Source: Acidimicrobiia bacterium (GTDB lineage: Bacteria > Actinomycetota > Acidimicrobiia > Spongiisociales > Spongiisociaceae). From it: DNA of 48,906 nucleotides. This document shows positions 29,865 to 38,151 of this stretch, piece by piece. Every line of letters starts with the position of its first letter. Position 1 is the stretch's first letter. A model generated the notes under the pieces. That model was not told the origin of the DNA. It did not search any database and was given only the letters and a program-made list of their open reading frames with translations. The position numbers and the translations under genes are program-made. The stretch is from assembly GCA_011523635.1 (NCBI GenBank), contig WTGI01000054.1, forward strand, positions 1 to 48,906. Direction: 5' to 3'.

Positions 29865-30779
29865 ATGTCGACCGCGCTAGCAGGGCGATCCCGTACCCGG
29901 GTGCTACCCCTCAGCCGGGCGCTGGATCTCCGCGGAACCCTGGTGGTGAAGGGGCTGAAGGGTCCGTCGCTGCGGGCCGGGGCGGATGGCCTGTGGAGGG
30001 CCACCCGCACCGCTTCGGGGCCGGCCACGGTTCGGCTGCGGATCGAGGACCGGAAGCTGGTCGCCCATGCGTGGGGCGAGGGGGCCGAACTCGCCTTGGA
30101 GCACGTACCGGAGTGGGTGGGCGAGCACGACGACCCTGGGGCGCTCGTACCGGTCCATCCTGCCGTGGCGCGCGCGGCGAGGCGCGGGCGAGGGGTGCGT
30201 CTGCCGGCCGTGGGCGGGCTGGTCGAGGTCCTGATCCCGACCATCCTGGCGCAGAAGGTGACCGGGATCGAGGCCGGGCGCAGCTACCGGCGGATGGCGG
30301 CACGCTGCGGTGAGCCGGCGCCGGGGCCTACCACCTTGCTCCTGCCTCCGGACCCGGGCAGCCTGGCCGGGCTCCGGTACTACGACTTCCACCCGCTCGG
30401 GGTGGAGCGCCGCCGGGCCGAGATCATCCTCCGGGTGTGCCGGGACGCCGACCGTATCACCGCCATCGGCGAGGGCAGCCTGGCCGGCGCCTACGAGTAC
30501 CTCCACCGGATCCCCGGCATCGGTCCCTGGACCAGCGCCTCGGCCCTGGGGGTGGTGCGAGGCGATCCGGATGCGGTTCCCGTGGGGGATTTCCATCTGC
30601 CCAACACGGTTGCGTGGGCGCTGGCGCGGGAACCGCGCGGGACGGATGAGAGGATGCTGGAACTCTTGGCGCCCTACGAAGGGCAGCGGGGCCGGGTGGT
30701 GCGGCTGCTGGAACGCTACGCCGGTCGTGCCCCCGCCTACGGACCCCGGCTACCGCCCAGGGACATCCGGCGCCACTAG
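29865..30779 (+). CDS. AlkA-type DNA-3-methyladenine glycosylase / HhH-GPD protein
   Basis: 304 residues. The helix-hairpin-helix and Gly/Pro-Asp loop are clear in YLHRIPGIGPWTSASALGVV with the catalytic-type Asp in VPVGDFHLPNTVAW; PTILAQKVTGIEAGRSYRRM is the family's first conserved helix. These enzymes excise alkylated bases to start base-excision repair. The N-terminal half (about 1-100) resembles the AlkA N-domain only loosely. It converges with a second gene of the same superfamily, which ends 36 bp away. Confidence 0.85.
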   Translation: MSTALAGRSRTRVLPLSRALDLRGTLVVKGLKGPSLRAGADGLWRATRTASGPATVRLRIEDRKLVAHAWGEGAELALEHVPEWVGEHDDPGALVPVHPAVARAARRGRGVRLPAVGGLVEVLIPTILAQKVTGIEAGRSYRRMAARCGEPAPGPTTLLLPPDPGSLAGLRYYDFHPLGVERRRAEIILRVCRDADRITAIGEGSLAGAYEYLHRIPGIGPWTSASALGVVRGDPDAVPVGDFHLPNTVAWALAREPRGTDERMLELLAPYEGQRGRVVRLLERYAGRAPAYGPRLPPRDIRRH

Positions 30780-30814
30780 CCCTGGTTCTCCGCGTCTCCC
30801 GCCGTGGAACTGGG

Positions 30815-31699
30815 CTAGCGGGCGTGTTCCTCCGCCCAACGTTCGAGCAGCAGGTGGACCGCCCAGTTGCCCCCGTCGCCCCACGACTCGACGGCCGCTC
30901 GTACGTCCGGCTCGGGTAGGACCTCGCCCTTCTCGGCGCCTATCACGTAACGGGAGACCACCTTGCGGACCCCGAGATCGCCGGCGGGGACCACGTCGGG
31001 CCGGGCCAGGCAGCGGGCCAGGAACCACTCCGCCGTCCACCTGCCCACGCCGCGCAACTCCACCAGCCGGCGGATGACCGCCTCGTTGCCGTCCTCCTCG
31101 AGTCCGGTCAGCCGGTCCGCCGCGACAGCCCCCGCAACCCCGACGATGTATCCGGACTTCCGGGTGGTGAACTGCATGGCCCGTATGTCGGCCGGGTCGG
31201 CCCCGGCCAGCTTCTCGGCGCCGGGGAAGCGCCACCACCCAACCCCGTCCATCTCCACCTCGGTGCCGTAGCGCCGGATCAGGCGGCTCATGGTGGTGTT
31301 GGCCCAGCGCAGGTTGACCTGCTGGGCGCTGATCGAGGAGACGAGAACCTCGAGGCCTGCCGGGTTGAGGGGGATGCGGTAGCCGGGCATGCGCCGGAGT
31401 TGGTCGGCTACCGCCGGGACCCGGCCCGCCACCTCCTCCAGAGGCGCTCGCGGCAGCGTCTCGCCCAGCCGGAACCGGGACTCCTCCACCGCTGCCTCCA
31501 AGTCCCGGTCCGCGCCGGTCTCGACCTCGATGCTGCCGTCCTCAGCCTGGCGGATGCGGTAGGGAAGGCCGTCGGCGGTGGTCCGGTACAGGTAGCCGTT
31601 CGAGACGGCGCCCAGCAGGTCCGCTCCGTACCGGACGAAGCGGGCGATCGAAGCCTCCAGGTCGATCGGGTTCCGGGGCGTCCAGCGGGCGACGCTCAT
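30815..31699 (-). CDS. AlkA-type DNA glycosylase, second paralogue
   Basis: 294 residues. It has the AlkA layout: an N-terminal domain, LVSSISAQQVNLRWANTTMS, the HhH motif LVELRGVGRWTAEWFLARCL and the catalytic Asp in VPAGDLGVRKVV. It is clearly related to the facing gene but divergent, so the two probably differ in damaged-base preference. Its ATG overlaps the stop of the 6-phosphogluconolactonase gene (ATGA), so the two are co-translated. Confidence 0.88.
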   Translation of the reverse strand: MSVARWTPRNPIDLEASIARFVRYGADLLGAVSNGYLYRTTADGLPYRIRQAEDGSIEVETGADRDLEAAVEESRFRLGETLPRAPLEEVAGRVPAVADQLRRMPGYRIPLNPAGLEVLVSSISAQQVNLRWANTTMSRLIRRYGTEVEMDGVGWWRFPGAEKLAGADPADIRAMQFTTRKSGYIVGVAGAVAADRLTGLEEDGNEAVIRRLVELRGVGRWTAEWFLARCLARPDVVPAGDLGVRKVVSRYVIGAEKGEVLPEPDVRAAVESWGDGGNWAVHLLLERWAEEHAR

Positions 31700-32478
31700 G
31701 GCAGGTCGAGCCCGGCCGCGGCGGCCCGATCGACCAACCAGGAGACGGGCGCCCCGCCCTCCATGAGCCGGCGGGCCGGAAGCGGGTGGTCGCCGGTGGG
31801 CTGGAGCACCTCCGCCAGGGCAGGGGCCTTGGATTCGCCCGACACCAGCACGTAGACGGCGGCGGCCCGGTACGCCAGCGGGTAGGTGGCGGTGAGGCGC
31901 CATGGCTGCGCGGCGGACACCTCCGTGGCGATATACCAACGATCGGTGATGTCCAGCGCATCGCTGCCGGGGAAGAGGGACAGGGTGTGGCCGTCCCCTC
32001 CCATGCCGGCCAGGATCAGGTCGGGGCGGGGCCCGCGGGCGTCCCCTCCCATCGAGGCGAGAAGCTCGGCTTCGTAGAGCGCGGCGGCGTCGGGGGCGGA
32101 CCGGTCGTCGGCCCATGGCACCTGGAGGAACCGGGCCCCGGTACCGTCCAGCAGCGACCGGCCGATCATGGCGCCGTTGCTGTCCTCGTCGTCGAGCGGT
32201 ACGTAGCGCTCGTCGCCCACCCACGCGCAGACACCCGACCATGGGATGTCCATCGTGGCAAGATGCCGGTAAGTGGCCACCGGGGTCGATCCGCCCGCCA
32301 TGGCCACCGACACCAGGCGTCCGCCCGCCGCCCTGGCCTTGGTAACTTCCCGCCTGATGAATGAGGCGATCATGGAAGCGGCCCCGGCGGCAAGGGTGGC
32401 CCCGTCCTCGAACACCCGCACATCCGCCCGGCCGATCCTCACGCGATGTTGTGTTATCTGTTGTTGTGTTCCGTCCAT
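31696..32478 (-). CDS. pgl: 6-phosphogluconolactonase
   Basis: 260 residues of the NagB/sugar-phosphate isomerase fold. It hydrolyses 6-phosphogluconolactone in the oxidative pentose-phosphate pathway. Motifs are AMAGGSTPVATYRHL, VGDERYVPLDDEDSN, and the phosphate/active-site loop LAGMGGDGHTLSLFPGS. ATG 32478 gives the normal length. zwf and gnd are not adjacent; rpiB, from the non-oxidative branch, is 0.7 kb away. Confidence 0.93.
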   Translation of the reverse strand: MDGTQQQITQHRVRIGRADVRVFEDGATLAAGAASMIASFIRREVTKARAAGGRLVSVAMAGGSTPVATYRHLATMDIPWSGVCAWVGDERYVPLDDEDSNGAMIGRSLLDGTGARFLQVPWADDRSAPDAAALYEAELLASMGGDARGPRPDLILAGMGGDGHTLSLFPGSDALDITDRWYIATEVSAAQPWRLTATYPLAYRAAAVYVLVSGESKAPALAEVLQPTGDHPLPARRLMEGGAPVSWLVDRAAAAGLDLP

Positions 32479-32523
32479 GACCGGAACCCTAACGGCGGGT
32501 GGCGACACGAAGGAGATCCTGAG

Positions 32524-33177
32524 TTGACGCGGCAGGTCACCATTGAAGTGGGCGAAGGCTCTGTGACCGGGCGCTGGCGGACTCCCGAGGGATCGGCGCG
32601 CACCGCGGTGCTGCTCGCCCACGGCGCCGGGGCCGGGCAGGACCATCCGGGGATCACGACCATCGCGGAAGGGTTGGTCGGACAGGGCCATCCGGTGCTG
32701 ACGTTCGACTATCCCTACATGGAGGCGGGACGAAGGTTCCCCGACCGGCGGGAGACGTTGCTGCGATGCCACCGGGCGGCGGCGGCCTGGCTGGGGCAGC
32801 GATGCGATCGGTTCGTGATGGCGGGCCGCTCGATGGGCGGTCGTATGGCCTCCTACCTGGCTGTCGAGGGCCAGCCCTGCGCCGGCCTGGTGCTGTACGC
32901 GTACCCGCTGCATCCGGCGGGCAAGCCCGACCGGTTGCGAGCCGACCACCTACCCCGCGTGCCGGTTCCGATGCTGTTCTTCACCGGCCAGAAGGACCGT
33001 CTCGCGCTCCCGCATCTGGTTGAGGAGTATCTCTTGGGCCTGGAGCGGTCGGTGGTGGAGATCATCCCCGATGCCGACCACAGCTTCCGGGTGCCGAAAC
33101 GGAGTGGCACCACCCAGCGAGAGGTCCTGCGCACGATGGCGGAACGCACGGCCCGCTGGCTCGAAGGCCTCGGGTAA
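32524..33177 (+). CDS. Alpha/beta hydrolase, dienelactone-hydrolase/TEX30-like
   Basis: 217 residues. The oxyanion region LLAHGAGAGQDHPGI, nucleophile elbow GRSMGGR (Ser), acid Asp in TGQKDRLALP and His in DADHSF form a complete triad. TTG 32524 follows AGGAG at 8 nt. Substrate unknown; this compact type is widespread and often annotated only as hydrolase. It is divergent from pgl. Confidence 0.88.
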   Translation: MTRQVTIEVGEGSVTGRWRTPEGSARTAVLLAHGAGAGQDHPGITTIAEGLVGQGHPVLTFDYPYMEAGRRFPDRRETLLRCHRAAAAWLGQRCDRFVMAGRSMGGRMASYLAVEGQPCAGLVLYAYPLHPAGKPDRLRADHLPRVPVPMLFFTGQKDRLALPHLVEEYLLGLERSVVEIIPDADHSFRVPKRSGTTQREVLRTMAERTARWLEGLG

Positions 33178-33203
33178 GGAAGGCAGGCCTCGAGAGGAGT
33201 CGG

Positions 33204-33647
33204 CTAGCGGCCGTCCTCCAGCTGAGCGATCTTGTCCAGCCGGCGGCGATGGCGCTCCTCCCCTGAGAAGGTGGCGCCGAGGAAGGCCTCAACCAACTCC
33301 TCCGCTACGTTCGATCCGACCACCCGGCCGCCCAGGCACAGGACGTTGGCGTCGTCGTGCTCGACCCCTTGGTGGGCCGAGTAGTGATCGTGGGCGAGCG
33401 CAGCCCGTACGCCGGCCACCTTGTTGGCGGCGATGGCGGCGCCGACCCCCGACCCGCACACGATTATGCCCCGGTCGGCTTCCCCGCGCCTCACCGCCTC
33501 CGCCACCGCGATCGCCAGGTCGGGGTAGTCGACCGGGTCGGTGGAGTGGGTGCCCAGGTCGATCACGTCGTGGTCGCCTCGCAGGATCGAAGCGAGGTGC
33601 TCCTTAAGGGGGTAGCCGGCGTGGTCAGCGCCGATCGCGACTCTCAA
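33204..33647 (-). CDS. rpiB: Ribose-5-phosphate isomerase B
   Basis: 147 residues. It interconverts ribose-5-P and ribulose-5-P. Signatures are VAIGADHAGYPLKEHL, the nucleotide-like loop with the catalytic Cys in IIVCGSGVGAAIAANK, and HDDANVLCLGGRVVG. TTG 33647 follows AGGAG. It could also act on other aldose phosphates, as RpiB/LacAB enzymes vary. Confidence 0.93.
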   Translation of the reverse strand: MRVAIGADHAGYPLKEHLASILRGDHDVIDLGTHSTDPVDYPDLAIAVAEAVRRGEADRGIIVCGSGVGAAIAANKVAGVRAALAHDHYSAHQGVEHDDANVLCLGGRVVGSNVAEELVEAFLGATFSGEERHRRRLDKIAQLEDGR

Positions 33648-33761
33648 CTCACTCCTAGAACGCCAGGATCGGAGGATACCGGCTCGGGGTCACTCCGGCG
33701 GTCCCAACGGAGTAGGGAGGAGGTTGCGACCTTCGGTGGGGGTTGTCCGGCAGACCTTGAG

Positions 33762-33787
33762 TTAGCCGGGACTCGAACCGGGAGCGC
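33762..33787 (-). repeat. tRNA T-arm-like fragment, possible attachment scar
   Basis: On the minus strand the bases read CTCCCGGTTCGAGTCCCGGC, a tRNA-type T-loop with a 5-bp stem that has one C-C mismatch. No full tRNA can be folded around it. It lies just upstream of the vapB start, where an integration event could have left a partial tRNA end. Confidence 0.35.
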
Positions 33788-33804
33788 ACATTACGTGCTT
33801 ACTC

Positions 33805-33823
33805 TAATATGCTGACTATATGC
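33805..33823 (+). promoter_or_regulatory. Candidate -10 and operator of vapBC
   Basis: TAATAT (33805-33810) lies only 9 nt before the vapB ATG, and no Shine-Dalgarno is visible, so the transcript may be leaderless. ATATGC occurs twice, at 33807-33812 and 33818-33823, 11 bp apart. This spacing fits adjacent ribbon-helix-helix dimers for autorepression. Confidence 0.4.
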
Positions 33824-34098
33824 GTAAGCGACGTGTCACGGTCACGGTGGACGAAGACCTTCTCGAAGAGGCCAATGCGGCTGTGGGTGACGGCCGGGCC
33901 CGATCGGTGAGTGAGTGGGTGGCGGGTGCTATGGCACAGCGGCGGATCAGGGAGCGGCGCCTCAGGGTGCTCGGCGAGTTGATCCGCGACTACGAGGCGA
34001 CCCACGGGGTTATCACCGAGGACGAGATGGCCGAACAGGCGCAGCGGGATAGGGATGCCGCCGCGGTGGCACGGATGGCGGTCCGCCAAGCCGGATGA
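33820..34098 (+). CDS. VapB-like antitoxin, ribbon-helix-helix type
   Basis: 92 residues. The N-terminal RVTVTVDEDLLEEANAAVGD followed by SVSEWVAGAMAQRR is a ribbon-helix-helix DNA-binding fold; the charged C-terminal part should wrap the toxin. Its stop overlaps the toxin start (ATGA), the usual toxin-antitoxin coupling. It should neutralise the PIN toxin and autoregulate the pair. Confidence 0.82.
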   Translation: MRKRRVTVTVDEDLLEEANAAVGDGRARSVSEWVAGAMAQRRIRERRLRVLGELIRDYEATHGVITEDEMAEQAQRDRDAAAVARMAVRQAG

Positions 34099-34478
34099 GC
34101 ATCATCTTGGATGCAGGCGCGTTCGTAGCGCTCGAGCGTGGCGATCGTGCGACGTGGCGCCGCCTCAAAGCAGCCCTCCTGTCGGGGAGTCCGCCGATGA
34201 CCCACGGTGGTGTGATCGCCCAGGTATGGCGCGGCGGAACCGGTCACCAGACTCCCCTCGCCCGCTCTTTACAGGCTGTCGAGACCGTTCCCCTCGACGA
34301 AGAGTTGGGCCGTCGTGCCGGTGTACTGCTCGCTCGTTCCGGGCTGAGCGACGCAGTCGACGCAGCACTGGCAGCCATAGCCGCTCACGGTGATCGCATC
34401 ATCACTTCCGATCCCCATGACCTCGCCGCACTCGTCGCCGTTACCAACCGCCGGGTCGATGTCGTTCCGGTCTCATAA
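34095..34478 (+). CDS. VapC-like PIN-domain toxin
   Basis: 127 residues. A PIN ribonuclease with the acidic metal-binding residues in place: Asp and Glu in LDAGAFVALERGD, Asp in GLSDAVDAAL and Asp in IITSDPHDL. VapC toxins cleave specific tRNAs or rRNA to arrest translation; the target here is unknown. The pair sits between housekeeping genes, next to a tRNA-like fragment, suggesting insertion. Confidence 0.85.
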   Translation: MSIILDAGAFVALERGDRATWRRLKAALLSGSPPMTHGGVIAQVWRGGTGHQTPLARSLQAVETVPLDEELGRRAGVLLARSGLSDAVDAALAAIAAHGDRIITSDPHDLAALVAVTNRRVDVVPVS

Positions 34479-34498
34479 CTGGACTGTTCCCTGTCAGA

Positions 34499-34516
34499 GC
34501 TTCTCCGGGGAGAAGC
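34499..34516 (+). terminator. Hairpin after vapC
   Basis: GCTTCTC-CGGG-GAGAAGC forms a 7-bp stem with a 4-nt loop, 21 nt after the vapC stop. No U-run follows, so intrinsic termination is only possible. Confidence 0.45.
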
Positions 34517-34573
34517 AAACCCGGCATCTCTGAGAACTCGCTGAGTGTTTGGCGGGGGTGTGGTGGGTGGTGC

Positions 34574-34654
34574 GTGAACCTTAGGCTGCGGGCGTACCGG
34601 GGCGCGTTGTGAGCCTTAGGTGTGGGCGTGCTGGGGCGCGTTGTGAGCCTTAGG
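34574..34654 (+). repeat. Tandem repeat of about 34-35 bp
   Basis: The word GTGAnCCTTAGG recurs at 34574, 34609 and 34643, with similar G-rich text between (GGGCGT..GGGGCGCGTT). There are about 2.3 copies in the spacer before the membrane protein. Function unknown. Confidence 0.7.
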
Positions 34655-34736
34655 TTTAGGCTGCTCCGGACAGTGCGGATCGGCCACTACCCGGCCGCCG
34701 GGATTCCGCGTGGTCGCCCACTCCTAGAATCGGCGC

Positions 34737-35525
34737 ATGGCAGAGTTCCAGCTCCGACCCCTGGACACGGGCGGGGTGTTCAAACAGTCCATCGCCGCCT
34801 ACCGTCACCGCTTCGGCACCCTGATGGCTACGGCCGCGGTGCTCGACCTTCCCTACGCAGTGCTCTACTACGTGCTGGCGGACGATCCTCCTCCGCTCTC
34901 TGCCATACCCACCAACGAGGAACTTTCGACGTTCGTCGGAGCCCTGGGACCCTGGCTGGCGATACGCCTGCTGATCACGAGCATCCTGTTCGCGGCGGTC
35001 ATCCGGACGGTCGGCGAGACCTATGCGGGAGTCGAGTCGTCATGGCGCGATACCACCGCCGCCGCGATCAGCCGGATGGTGTCCCTGGCCGTGGTGACGG
35101 TCCTGTTCTGGTCGGGGGTCACGCTCGGTTCCGCCCTGTTCGTGTTTCCGGGGTTGTTTCTCGTGGTGGCCTGGTGCGCCACGCTGAGCGCCGTCATCAT
35201 CGAAGGGGCCGGGCCGCTCACCGCCTTCGCCCGCTCCTGGGTGATCACCTTCGGGCGCCGGATGACCATCTTCGGCGTCCTGGCCGTCACCTCCGCACTG
35301 GTGATCGTGGCCAACCTGGTACTGGTGATTGTTCTCGGAGGAGTGCTCGGCTCCGTTCTCGGTGACGCCGGCGCGTTGCTGGCGTCGGAGATCGCCTGGG
35401 TCATCACCCAGCCCTTCATCGCCGTGGTGCTGGCGGTTCTCTATCTCGACCTGCGGGTTCGCAAGGAGGAGTTGGACACCGACTGGCTCTCGCTGCAGAT
35501 CTCGGCGACCTCCTTCGACAGCTGA
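34737..35525 (+). CDS. Multi-pass membrane protein of unknown function
   Basis: 262 residues with about five or six hydrophobic segments (for example AIRLLITSILFAAVIRTVGE, ISRMVSLAVVTVLFWSGVTL, FGVLAVTSALVIVANLVLVI). The opening FQLRPLDTGGVFKQSIAAYR resembles the start of poorly characterised actinobacterial proteins related to the glycerophosphoryl-diester-phosphodiesterase membrane domain. No catalytic motif seen. It stands alone. Confidence 0.7.
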   Translation: MAEFQLRPLDTGGVFKQSIAAYRHRFGTLMATAAVLDLPYAVLYYVLADDPPPLSAIPTNEELSTFVGALGPWLAIRLLITSILFAAVIRTVGETYAGVESSWRDTTAAAISRMVSLAVVTVLFWSGVTLGSALFVFPGLFLVVAWCATLSAVIIEGAGPLTAFARSWVITFGRRMTIFGVLAVTSALVIVANLVLVIVLGGVLGSVLGDAGALLASEIAWVITQPFIAVVLAVLYLDLRVRKEELDTDWLSLQISATSFDS

Positions 35526-35717
35526 GGGACGTCCCGAAATGGGCGCACGGCCGGCCTAACGTCACTGATCCGGCGATCCGCCGCGAGCCGGCGGGCTGAA
35601 AAGGACGTTTCCCGGTACCCTCCCGGCGGGGTATCCTGACGGGTGGGCCGGTTCACCTCCGTTCCGCAAGCCCGCTCCGTTCGCAAGCCCGCAACCTCGC
35701 AAGGATGCATCCGACCC

Positions 35718-36002
35718 ATGAGCGCTACCGAGACCGCGGTTACCCTCCGCCCGCCCGTACGTGAGGAACGGGTCGAGGTCGACCGCGACCTGCTCGATTC
35801 CACCCTGGAGTACATCCGTCCGGCCCTCCAGTACGACGGCGGCGACCTGATCCTCGATGGAGTGGACGAGGACGGGACCGTGAACCTGAACCTGGTCGGG
35901 GCTTGCAGTGGCTGTCCGATGTCGATGATGACGCTTACGGCGGGTATCGAACGGATCCTCAAGGATCGGGTCCCCGGCGTTACCGCCGTCAACGCCATCT
36001 GA
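35718..36002 (+). CDS. NifU C-terminal domain iron-sulfur scaffold
   Basis: 94 residues. The NifU-like domain has LDSTLEYIRPALQYDGGDLI and the cluster-binding ACSGCPMSMMTLTAG. It binds and passes Fe-S clusters. ATG 35718 was chosen; upstream codons (from 35643) lack homology. It lies 42 nt before meaB, possibly in one operon. Confidence 0.88.
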   Translation: MSATETAVTLRPPVREERVEVDRDLLDSTLEYIRPALQYDGGDLILDGVDEDGTVNLNLVGACSGCPMSMMTLTAGIERILKDRVPGVTAVNAI

Positions 36003-36043
36003 GCCCGAGCCTGCCTTCCGGTGCCGCATCGGGGCGTGTAGCG

Positions 36044-36829
36044 ATGCCGACCGGGGTCAGCCGCACCACCCCTGAGCCCCTGGTGGTGGGCGAATGGGTG
36101 GATCGGGTTCGTAACGGCGACCGGCGGGCCCTCGCCCAGGCCATTTCCGCCGTGGAGGAGGACCCGGCAGCGGCGGGCGATCTCCTGGAGGCATTCGCAG
36201 CGCTCGCCGGCGGCGCGATGAGGATCGGCATCACCGGCGCGCCCGGAGTCGGCAAGAGCACCCTCATCTCTACCCTGATTTCCACCATCAGGACCGAGGA
36301 GCGGACAGTGGGCGTGGTCGCCGTCGATCCCTCCAGCCCGCTCACCTCCGGGGCTCTCCTGGGCGACCGGATCCGCCTGCAGGACCATGTGGACGATCCG
36401 GGCGTGTACGTGCGGTCGGTGGCCGGACGGGGCCACTTGGGCGGCCTGTCGGCGGCGGTTCCTCGCATCGCTACGGTGCTGGAAGGGGCCGGCTTCGACA
36501 TCCTGCTGGTCGAGACGATCGGCGTGGGCCAGTCCGAGGTCGAGGTGATGCACCATGTGGACACCACGGTGGTGGTGGTGACGCCGGGGTGGGGCGACAG
36601 CGTCCAGACCGCCAAGGCCGGCGTGCTCGAGATCGGGGACGTATACGTGGTCAACAAGGCCGACCTGGCGGGCAGCGCGTCGGCGCGCCGGGACCTCGAG
36701 GTGATGCTCGCCATGGGCCCGGCGCGGTCCTGGAAGCCCCCGGTCCTGGAAACGGTGGCCACCAAGGGTGTCGGCATAGACGAGCTATGGCGAGCTGTCG
36801 AGGCACACCAGGCCCACCTCCGGGGATGA
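36044..36829 (+). CDS. meaB: MeaB/ArgK-family GTPase
   Basis: 261 residues. It is a P-loop G3E GTPase that protects or reloads B12-dependent mutases such as methylmalonyl-CoA mutase. Motifs are ITGAPGVGKSTLISTLI, VAVDPSSPLTSGALLGDRIR, ETIGVGQSEVEV and VVNKADLAGS. It is shorter than the usual 320 or so residues, lacking much of the C-terminal dimerisation arm. No mutase gene is in the window. Confidence 0.9.
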   Translation: MPTGVSRTTPEPLVVGEWVDRVRNGDRRALAQAISAVEEDPAAAGDLLEAFAALAGGAMRIGITGAPGVGKSTLISTLISTIRTEERTVGVVAVDPSSPLTSGALLGDRIRLQDHVDDPGVYVRSVAGRGHLGGLSAAVPRIATVLEGAGFDILLVETIGVGQSEVEVMHHVDTTVVVVTPGWGDSVQTAKAGVLEIGDVYVVNKADLAGSASARRDLEVMLAMGPARSWKPPVLETVATKGVGIDELWRAVEAHQAHLRG

Positions 36830-36976
36830 GGTTGCCTCTTCGCAGGCACGGACGTTCCGGTCCGGAGCGCCAGATGAGATGCGGTGAGCCGGGACTGGTC
36901 GGCGCGGACATACCGGGCCCGCCTGCCTAGCGAGTCCGCCCATCTAACCTGTCGGAACCCACAGCGAGGAGCGGTC

Positions 36977-37750
36977 TTGGAATACACGTCGTTCACCACC
37001 CATGATGCGGTAGGGCTCATCGAGCTGACCCGCCCTCCGGTCAACGCCATCTCCGCCGACGTCGTCCGCGATCTGGACCACGCGCTCGATCAGGCGTCCG
37101 ATCCCGGCATCCGGGCTGTGGTGATCACCGGGCGGCCCCACTTTGCGGCGGGTGCCGATATCAACAGGTTCAAGGAGGCGCACGAGGAAGGCGCCGACGC
37201 CCGGTCTCTGGAGGCAGACCGGCTGGGAGCCTTGGTCCGTCGCATGGAGTTGATGACCAAACCGATCATCGCGGCCGTGTTCGGCTACGCGCTGGGCGGA
37301 GGGCTGGAGCTGGCGATGGGGGCCGACTTCCGCTACCTGGCCGAGGACGCCCGGGTCGGCCAGCCCGAGATACTGCTGGGGATCATCCCCGGTGCGGGGG
37401 GAACCCAGCGCCTCACCCGCCTGGTGGGGTCCAACCGGGGCCGGGAGATCATCTACTCGGGCCGCCACCTGGATGCCGAGGAAGCGCTCGCCATCGGGCT
37501 GGCCGACAGGGTGTTCCCGTCCGAGGTCCTGCTGGAATCGGCGTTGGAGTATGCGGCCACCCTGGCCGCCGGTCCGGCTGTGGCGCTGGGAATGGCGAAG
37601 CGTGCCATCAACGAAGGTTGGGGGCGCCCGATGGATGAGGCCCTCGCGGTGGAGGCGGAAGCCTTCGACGCGACCTTTGCCAGCGATGACGCCCGGGAAG
37701 GGGTGCTGGCCTTCCTGGAGAAGCGAACGGCGGAGTTCAGGGGCACGTGA
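36977..37750 (+). CDS. Enoyl-CoA hydratase/isomerase family protein
   Basis: 257 residues of the crotonase fold. The oxyanion-hole segments are HFAAGADINRF and AVFGYALGGGLELAMGADFR, and the second catalytic Glu lies in GQPEILLGIIPGAGGTQRL. Probable role in beta-oxidation of acyl-CoAs. TTG 36977 follows GAGGAG. The stop overlaps the lipoprotein start by four bases. Confidence 0.92.
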   Translation: MEYTSFTTHDAVGLIELTRPPVNAISADVVRDLDHALDQASDPGIRAVVITGRPHFAAGADINRFKEAHEEGADARSLEADRLGALVRRMELMTKPIIAAVFGYALGGGLELAMGADFRYLAEDARVGQPEILLGIIPGAGGTQRLTRLVGSNRGREIIYSGRHLDAEEALAIGLADRVFPSEVLLESALEYAATLAAGPAVALGMAKRAINEGWGRPMDEALAVEAEAFDATFASDDAREGVLAFLEKRTAEFRGT

Positions 37751-38121
37751 ACCGAGCGTTCCGGGCCGCCGGAGGGCCGGTGGTGGCGCTCGCCGTGCTG
37801 GCGTGCCTCGTGGTGCCGGCCTGCGGCGGGGAGGAGGATCCCGACGGCTACGACGGGGCGATCGACTGCGGGTCTCCGGCTTGGTCGTGGGAGACCGAGT
37901 ACGACCGCACCTACGAGGCGGAGCCGACCCCCTACGACGCCATGGTGGGCTTCGCGTCCGCCTATGACGACCGGTCCCCCTACGTGCACGTGGAGAGCGC
38001 CCGCACCGCCACCGTGGTGATCGACGGTGCCGAGGTCGTGTTCGTGCGCGTGCTGGAACTGGCCACCGAGACCTTCGCCGCGGTGGAGGCCCACGGGTGC
38101 GCCGGCTTCGAACCAAGCTAG
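37747..38121 (+). CDS. Small lipoprotein of unknown function
   Basis: 124 residues. The N-terminus has a basic start, the hydrophobic run VVALAVLACLVV and the lipobox VPACGG, so it should be lipid-anchored outside the membrane. The mature part is acidic with no known domain; further Cys at DCGS and HGCAG might pair. GTG is coupled to the crotonase stop. Confidence 0.7.
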   Translation: MNRAFRAAGGPVVALAVLACLVVPACGGEEDPDGYDGAIDCGSPAWSWETEYDRTYEAEPTPYDAMVGFASAYDDRSPYVHVESARTATVVIDGAEVVFVRVLELATETFAAVEAHGCAGFEPS

Positions 38122-38151
38122 TTGCTAGTTTATATTAAGTACCACTGACCA

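Noticed and set aside
32446-32523. Longer N-terminus for the alpha/beta hydrolase
   Set aside because: It overlaps the divergent pgl 5' end and has no homology; TTG 32524 has a good AGGAG site.
33762-33830. Complete tRNA gene upstream of vapB
   Set aside because: Only a T-arm-like piece with a stem mismatch is present; the acceptor, D-arm and a credible anticodon arm cannot be formed.
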